A stretch of 10,492 nucleotides of DNA. Origin: Spirochaetales bacterium (GTDB taxonomy: Bacteria; Spirochaetota; Spirochaetia; DSM-16054; Sediminispirochaetaceae). How positions within the stretch are numbered: position 1 is the first letter of the stretch; each line of letters begins with the position of its first letter. The stretch covers positions 1 through 10,492 of the forward strand of contig JAASTM010000034.1 of assembly GCA_021767325.1 (NCBI GenBank), given 5' to 3'. The translations under genes and the position numbers were made by a program. The notes under the pieces were generated by a model. It ran no database searches. It saw only the letters and a list, made by a program, of their open reading frames with translations, and was not told where the DNA came from. This document shows, one piece after another, positions 6,701 through 10,492 of this stretch.

Positions 6701-8651
6701 TGTAGTAATCCTTGTAAAAGAGTCTGCCGCGTTCGGACTCTGTTAGATGTTCGTGATGGAAAGGACCGATGCTCGGTGACTCATAGTTAGTTGCGCTCAC
6801 CGGCGCACCCGGATACATCAGTTCGCCGTTTATAGATACCGGAAAGGCGCTGTCGTTCATGCCGTACAGCCGCAGGCGGCCGGTGGTGTTGGGGCTGCGG
6901 ACGTTGACGCCCGATTCCACGGCAAAGCTGAAACGGTCGCTGCGGTATGCCAGCCGGCCGGCGGTCAGCATCGAACCTTCCGCTTCGCCGGGCTCGGTGA
7001 TGTAGGCGTTGGGATCGGCATTCCAGCGCAGCCCCAGGTTCAGGTCGGCCGACCACTGCTCGGTGAATTTGAAGCGGTTGATGGAAGCCGCAAAGATGTC
7101 CCCGCCGACCGCCTGGGCGCTGGTGCTGCGGAAGCTGATATCGATTCTCTCATTTTGGCCGGGGGGAATGAAAAAGTTGATCTGGCCGGTCTCCGGGTTA
7201 AAAGTAAAACGCTGCTCCGGTACACCGTTTCTGAGCACGGTAATCGACCCCTCCAGCACGTTCGTTCCGAGGTTGTAGCTGCCGACCGGTGATAGCTGCT
7301 CAAAACGCAGCTCCTTCTCCACCGGTTCGGTACCGTCGCTGGGGCCGGGGCCGTAAATCGAGCGGGCCCAACCGCTCTCGTTGCTGTACACCAGCAGCGG
7401 GTAGCGGGCTTCATGGCTCCGCAGGTCGAACCCAGCCGGCGCGATTCTGGCCTTATCCGGATCCTGAAACTGTTCGATCGGCAGGCGGCTGCCCCCGCTG
7501 GAGTTCCTGTCGGCCAGCCAGAGGGTCGTGTTGCCCGAATCGGCCTGCACAGTCGAACCGGCGGCGTACACCGAACGCAGCTCGAAGGGGCTCCACTGGC
7601 CGGGGCTGTAGAGCTGGAGGGCTTGATTTCCATCGACAGTGTGCTGCCAGTCGTAAAAATCATTGATTCCGGCGAAATCAAAATAGTCTCCGGCTGGGGT
7701 GTTGCTCCAGTAGAAATCTATGGTTGTGCCTAAATCTAAAACAGCACTATCTCCCGTTCCGCTTATTCCGGTCAGCACCCCGCTGCCGAGCGTCGAATCA
7801 CCAACCGGCGTACTTCCCTTCTCATAATACACCACGAGCTTCGAATCGGCGGGGGAGCGCAGGAACAGCAGGCCTTCTTCGAGGGAGTAGACCATCTCGT
7901 CGTCGGTGAGGCGGCGGTAGGTACTCCCTCCGCCACCGACTGTGCCCGCGTCATCCTGTACGTAGACCCGCAGAAAATCGATGTCGGCATCCGGCAGGAC
8001 GAAAAAGCGGCCGCGGATGAAATCTTGGGGGGGACGGAGCGACTCCTCTAACTGACGGGTGCCGCGAAAGTGGAGCTCTTCCAGCTGGGCCGGGTCGTAG
8101 CGGGCGGCCAGGTGGTGCTCGGAGCCGGAGCCTTCGAAACGGGCATAGCCGCCCAGGGAGTGGCGGGAGGCGGCCGGTACGGAGAACAGGCCGTAATCGC
8201 CATATCCGATGTCGGTGTTGCCGAAACGGGCTTCCTGCAGAAAATCGTCCTCTTCTCCGAAATACCCGAACAGGAAGGTCTCAAGCTGCTGCTCTTCGGT
8301 GATAGTAGTCTCGAAAAAGTAGCGGTCCATGTACCACAGCGAAAGGGTGAGCTGTGGAATTTGCTCGAACTTGAATCCGTCGGTAAAGTCTGAAGGAACT
8401 GCCGGCTGCACACCGCTTATGCCGTCGCCCCAGGTTACCCCGGCACCGCCCTGCAGCGAAGCGGTCCAGCTACCCTCGAGAAAAAAGTCGACCTCGGCGT
8501 CATACAGATCCGCGGAAAAAAGAGCGGCCGGAGCCTCCTCTTCGGGCAGCGGCACCTCGCGGGCTGTCAGTTGGGGCAGCTGCAGCAACGGGACAAAGCA
8601 GGGGAGACAGAACATGAGTAGAAAAAGTGGTGTCGCAATGCGCCGAATCAT
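3723..8651 (-). CDS. Giant secreted SprA-like outer-membrane protein (1642 residues)
   Basis: Residues 1-30 are a signal peptide (basic MIRR, then a hydrophobic core with two Cys, cleavage probable after LTA). The N-terminal part carries RFGNTDIGYG (142-151), then FIRGRFFVLPDADIDFLRVYV (211-231), an arrangement reminiscent of the RFGN block and the RHFFL...IEVWV block of SprA. Residues about 690-1075 hold beta-sandwich, carbohydrate-binding-like segments such as DLSHVRAITLLVRH (726-739), WQRITIPLS (843-851) and LDEYESFSFFMR (960-971). Acidic metal-loop motifs lie at 763-774 and 808-817; the second (EDLDGNRVLN) resembles a motif found in SprA. From about 1090 to the end the sequence is a long run of amphipathic strands ending in LILSY, as in an outer-membrane barrel. 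SprA of the Bacteroidota type IX system is longer (about 2,300 residues or more) and forms a very large translocation barrel. Exported and outer-membrane is well supported; SprA homology is my inference from remembered motifs. No Shine-Dalgarno site precedes ATG at 8651. Cluster context: two further barrel genes downstream. Confidence 0.8.
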   Translation of the reverse strand: MIRRIATPLFLLMFCLPCFVPLLQLPQLTAREVPLPEEEAPAALFSADLYDAEVDFFLEGSWTASLQGGAGVTWGDGISGVQPAVPSDFTDGFKFEQIPQLTLSLWYMDRYFFETTITEEQQLETFLFGYFGEEDDFLQEARFGNTDIGYGDYGLFSVPAASRHSLGGYARFEGSGSEHHLAARYDPAQLEELHFRGTRQLEESLRPPQDFIRGRFFVLPDADIDFLRVYVQDDAGTVGGGGSTYRRLTDDEMVYSLEEGLLFLRSPADSKLVVYYEKGSTPVGDSTLGSGVLTGISGTGDSAVLDLGTTIDFYWSNTPAGDYFDFAGINDFYDWQHTVDGNQALQLYSPGQWSPFELRSVYAAGSTVQADSGNTTLWLADRNSSGGSRLPIEQFQDPDKARIAPAGFDLRSHEARYPLLVYSNESGWARSIYGPGPSDGTEPVEKELRFEQLSPVGSYNLGTNVLEGSITVLRNGVPEQRFTFNPETGQINFFIPPGQNERIDISFRSTSAQAVGGDIFAASINRFKFTEQWSADLNLGLRWNADPNAYITEPGEAEGSMLTAGRLAYRSDRFSFAVESGVNVRSPNTTGRLRLYGMNDSAFPVSINGELMYPGAPVSATNYESPSIGPFHHEHLTESERGRLFYKDYYNYSFAGGYQLQKYSWEPPADQVYPYSQSGGDNRTGPYIAATGSETEGNAMVMEYALDNSEWVGGTIPLSEGNGAVDLSHVRAITLLVRHIGRDTSSPSGDINLHLLLGRLYEDLDADGQLDEEDSPLDGGFAFNDGGFVLPVAPALPWAPSESRVNSEDLDGNRVLNGASAVLPTPVVKSSTSDFTLAAGTGWQRITIPLSDTDREKLKSSTGLEFVVAEASGTSTAEGRLLIADIDLQGTPFTGAAGNAADFEVFTRALDPGSPSYESLMDQSEADLLNEDSVFNTKITRVAWTTNDWSMTGYHTPFQLDEYESFSFFMRTESAEPTTMRLILSNPQNEGLAVEFSPPAAHSDWRRYTWKLHSSDPEDRILVDGSPVAGGAQLVTASEGISQKDTAAGVNEFRVEAEVGGDGALEIDEVYLHDPRLEIGAGGRSEVEYHYPEALIRIGEQPLLHQLNFRQTVYGRQAGYQGGLTPAPAAAVAFTNSLDFKLLSSSVDLHYNGQWDKEEYLPAGGYRFALPLAGNRIKLSDEYSEQHRYGSIDILRAAELRLVSRKQSSIGFNSTLLWENQVMDRQWDLSAALRERDNLQVTVESGFHSRNAEIEADEGGFGSRYARFTELFYPVSTSGQHFRHSEHALGISLKGDRLSADMTHSLSTATSAEQSPFALKAGGSWSARLSSRIGKNPARSLRLNHSYRRDSFFEAEYGEQNGFVDDLSSLPGRLLDSPFIWTAVPYYELWSQELLQEFEDKTEDQLSAAYTPSSEISIDRNPGSRLYDLFAPARFSFGVERSLQRNFDSVTDAHSLNGLYRATALNLFGRLGRYSVFDWYRTEEISHSLLYTGTLNAEEQIHALTFGQFVELNLNQQSIVGVHSTWKQTLGESERSVNSRLYWKHSRRFEGEVPFEERIRIEGEKRIEHSEEIEFSLKEESTDVRSLMLTAGHTSLLILGENGSVRGFARVGYRRNESAGTITSSVQHTIAVEIGTELILSY

Positions 8652-8653
8652 CG

Positions 8654-8659
8654 TATAAT
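8654..8659 (+). promoter_or_regulatory. Candidate -10 box for the rightward operon
   Basis: TATAAT is a perfect -10 hexamer on the plus strand and would place the transcript start near 8666, about 47 nt before ATG at 8713. The expected -35 position (about 8631-8636, TGTCGC) is a poor match, so an activator or another sigma factor may be needed, or the box may be chance in AT-rich DNA. Confidence 0.35.
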
Positions 8660-8686
8660 TATTTTACACACAATAGATCATGTAAA
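8658..8686 (-). promoter_or_regulatory. Sigma-70-type promoter of the SprA-like gene, placed for a leaderless mRNA
   Basis: On the minus strand TTTACA (8686-8681) and AATAAT (8663-8658) each match consensus at five of six bases and are separated by 17 bp. The base 7 nt past the -10 box is 8651, the A of the start codon. No Shine-Dalgarno sequence is present before that ATG, so the transcript is predicted to start at or next to the initiation codon. Confidence 0.6.
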
Positions 8687-8712
8687 TCAGTTTTTTGACG
8701 AAATAATAAGAA

Positions 8713-9648
8713 ATGAGCGACGAACAGGCAAAAGCGGAAGGGTTTGTCCGGCATCTCCTGGAAAATCCCGCACTGAGAAATCAAACACCTCTGCAGAAAG
8801 AAGAACAACTGTTGGCTTTTCTCGAGCTGAACGCCCGGGCACTCTATCCGACCCTGACCTCGGGTCGTTTTTTTCCGGGTAAGAGCTGGCCGGAAATAAG
8901 GTCTCTGCTTACCAATGAGCTCTTCAGAATTACCGACACGGCCCTGCAGGGGTATCTGCACAGACTCATCATCGAACAGCTGGAGATGTCTTTTACCGCT
9001 TTTCTCGGAGTAGCGAAGATACCCCAAGAGGAAATGAAAACCGAGCTGTGGAAACTGACCACACAGGTAGTACATACTGCAAATGGACGCCGGGCCCTCA
9101 CGGGCTGTTTTAACGCGCTGGCCTATCGCTTAGCAGAAAAGTATATCGAGGAGATCTTTCAATCCCGCAACTACATCCGCTTCGAACTGGAAAAGGTACA
9201 GCGGCTCAAAATGAGCAAAGAGGAGCTGAAGCAGATGATGAAAGTATCACTGCTGATTCGCCCGGCAGTCTATTTGGTCAGCAGCGCCGCTGCGGAAGGA
9301 CCCTCTACCTTGTATCGGCACAGAGGCAGTTTTCAGCCAGGTCTGGCTGAAAAGGTCACCCAGGGGCTTGCACGGCATCTGCCGCATTTTCCCGAACCGG
9401 CCATACGCAGCGGGGTGGAGAGCAATATTTCCTTTTTAGACAACTCGCGCATTGCAGCAACCGCCCGCCTGACGCTGGTTCTGAGCAACCTGGCGCATGA
9501 GTACAAACCGAACATGCAGGTTGACCGCGGCGCTGCGAGCCCTGAAAAAAGCTGGTTCAGTATCGCCCGCAAGAATTACCGCTATTTCGGGTATGATATT
9601 AAAATGATTGATGAACTGTACAAAATTGCCGCAGAACAGGGATGGTAA
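8713..9648 (+). CDS. Conserved-looking helical cytoplasmic protein of unknown function
   Basis: The product is 311 residues with no signal peptide and no convincing membrane helix. It looks almost wholly alpha-helical, with many Leu, Glu, Lys and Arg and a single Cys (132). Recognisable stretches are EKYIEEIFQSRNYIRFELEK (142-161), the adjoining charged helix MSKEELKQMMK (167-177), and a C-terminal part with LTLVLSNLAHEYKP (253-266) and RKNYRYFGYDIKMIDELYKI (286-305). I recognise no family. ATG at 8713 follows only a weak ribosome-binding sequence (AATAAGAA), but there is no better start: the next Met is about 90 codons on. The 3' end overlaps the start of the membrane-protein gene by 7 bp, which suggests translational coupling and a shared task, possibly a soluble partner or regulator of that protein. 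It is transcribed divergently from the SprA-like gene across a 61-bp gap. Confidence 0.8.
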   Translation: MSDEQAKAEGFVRHLLENPALRNQTPLQKEEQLLAFLELNARALYPTLTSGRFFPGKSWPEIRSLLTNELFRITDTALQGYLHRLIIEQLEMSFTAFLGVAKIPQEEMKTELWKLTTQVVHTANGRRALTGCFNALAYRLAEKYIEEIFQSRNYIRFELEKVQRLKMSKEELKQMMKVSLLIRPAVYLVSSAAAEGPSTLYRHRGSFQPGLAEKVTQGLARHLPHFPEPAIRSGVESNISFLDNSRIAATARLTLVLSNLAHEYKPNMQVDRGAASPEKSWFSIARKNYRYFGYDIKMIDELYKIAAEQGW

Positions 9649-10492
9649 AAGTGGGACAGGGAAGAGTAAGAGGTTTCGTTGAAAATCTGGTGGTTATTGC
9701 GATCGTTCTGGTGCTGGTACAGACCTTTTTGGAGGATCTTGCTCTGGTCGCCGGCTGGAATTGGAATGTCCGCAGGATATTGGTAATCACGGGGTTCGGC
9801 TTCGACCTGTTTTTTACAATCGAGTTTCTTATTCGCTTTTTTGCCGCCGCCTCACAGCGTCGGGCCGGTGAGTACGTGTTTCATCAAAAGGGCTGGATAG
9901 ACTTGCTGGCTTCGGTCCCGCTGCTGCTGTTCAACAGCGGCCCGCTCATGGCCGCCATTTTTCTCGGAGGAGGCCGCTTCAGTGCCCTGGGAGGCGTGTT
10001 CAACATTCTCAAGGTTGCCAAGGCAATCCGGATTGCCAGGATCCTGCGGCTGCTGAGGGTGCTGAAGGTATTCAAAAAGATAAAACACACCGGTTCGCAC
10101 ATGGCACAGCGGCATGTTGCCAGGATTACCTCCACTGCCGTTACCGTAACCGTGTTGACCATCTTTCTCGTGAGTCTGGTTCAGCCCATGATTCAGACAG
10201 CCCCGGGAAGTGCAGAGCTGCAGAATACAACCGAAACCGTACTTTTGGAAAATTACAGTGAGCACCACAGCGCTGAACTGGCTGCACAGCTACCCAACCT
10301 GCTGATAATCAAAAAAGGGGAGCATACGATTTATTCCAGATACGAAAACCAGGAATACCGGATGCTCTTCGGTCCGACCGACTATACCTACCGGCAGGTA
10401 GGTGAGTACTCCTTTTTCCTGTCGATCAAGCCGCAGCTCACCGACCAGGCCCGGCAGAGCATGGCCTTTTTCATTCTGATCGTACTGATGGT
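9642..10492 (+). CDS. Voltage-sensor (ion-transporter family) membrane protein with an extracytoplasmic domain in place of a visible pore (3' end missing)
   Basis: From ATG at 9642 the frame stays open to the window end (283 codons plus two bases). Residues 13-31 form S1. S2 is at about 46-68, with Asp55, Glu61 and Arg65 in the usual acidic/basic pattern. S3 is at about 84-98 (KGWIDLLASVP, Asp87). S4 is at about 124-148, with basic residues every third position: K124, K127, R130, R133, R136, R139, K142, K145 and K148. This is the voltage-sensor part of the ion-transport family (PF00520). A fifth helix follows (about 162-183), then a soluble, presumably extracytoplasmic stretch of about 90 residues (184-273), then a sixth helix beginning near 274. 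The loop has no TVGYG-like selectivity filter and is longer than an ordinary pore loop. The protein may be a channel with a large insert or a voltage sensor joined to a signalling output lying beyond the window. The start overlaps the preceding stop; GTG at 9651 is an alternative. Confidence 0.82.
   Translation, partial: MVKVGQGRVRGFVENLVVIAIVLVLVQTFLEDLALVAGWNWNVRRILVITGFGFDLFFTIEFLIRFFAAASQRRAGEYVFHQKGWIDLLASVPLLLFNSGPLMAAIFLGGGRFSALGGVFNILKVAKAIRIARILRLLRVLKVFKKIKHTGSHMAQRHVARITSTAVTVTVLTIFLVSLVQPMIQTAPGSAELQNTTETVLLENYSEHHSAELAAQLPNLLIIKKGEHTIYSRYENQEYRMLFGPTDYTYRQVGEYSFFLSIKPQLTDQARQSMAFFILIVLM

Noticed and set aside
7040..7681. Minus-strand open frame of 213 codons in another frame of the SprA-like gene
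   Set aside because: It overlaps the intact SprA-like frame, and the product is Arg/Pro/Ser-rich with no domain; there is no sign of a frameshift.
9852..10268. Minus-strand open frame of 138 codons
   Set aside because: It is antisense to the voltage-sensor gene, whose S4 repeat of basic residues proves the plus-strand frame.
1..10492. CRISPR array, tRNA, mobile element or tandem DNA repeats
   Set aside because: No regularly spaced direct repeats, transposase-like frames, terminal inverted repeats with target duplications or tRNA-like cloverleaf were seen on either strand.

Overview
The window reads as chromosomal DNA of a diderm bacterium of moderate GC. Coding sequence is GC-rich and the two short intergenic gaps are very AT-rich. 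A spirochaete (Spirochaetaceae-like) is my best guess. It rests on the style of the genes (secreted FecR proteins with beta-barrels, a large SprA-like surface protein, an ion-transporter-like membrane protein) and not on any marker gene, so the assignment is inference. I see no rRNA, tRNA, CRISPR array, insertion sequence or integrase.

Left block, minus strand (1-8651). Three genes are read leftwards from 8651, and all three encode exported envelope proteins. First comes a 1642-residue protein (8651-3723) that I read as a distant relative of SprA, the giant outer-membrane translocon of the Bacteroidota type IX secretion system. After a 125-bp AT-rich gap follow a 455-residue outer-membrane beta-barrel candidate (3597-2230) and, 19 bp further on, a FecR-domain protein (2210 to beyond the window edge) whose C-terminal half is homologous to the 455-residue protein. 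The last two genes form a tight pair, each with a strong Shine-Dalgarno sequence. The FecR gene runs off position 1 without a stop, so it is easy to miss. The long open frames on the opposite strand in this block are shadows.

Divergent promoter region (8652-8712). This 61-bp AT-rich gap holds a good promoter facing left, placed so that transcription would begin at or next to the ATG of the 1642-residue gene. It also holds a TATAAT box facing right.

Right block, plus strand (8713 to end). A helical, probably cytoplasmic protein of unknown function (8713-9648) overlaps by 7 bp the start of a membrane protein (9642 to beyond the window edge). The membrane protein has a textbook four-helix voltage-sensor domain. 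Where a channel pore should be, it has a fifth helix, an extracytoplasmic domain of about 90 residues and a sixth helix, with no selectivity-filter motif before the sequence is cut.

Working model (inference): the left block builds an outer-membrane assembly in which a giant SprA-like barrel works with two related medium-size barrels, one tied to the periplasm through a FecR domain. The right block looks like a membrane-potential sensor with a co-translated soluble partner. Nothing in the sequence proves that the two blocks cooperate, beyond a shared promoter region.
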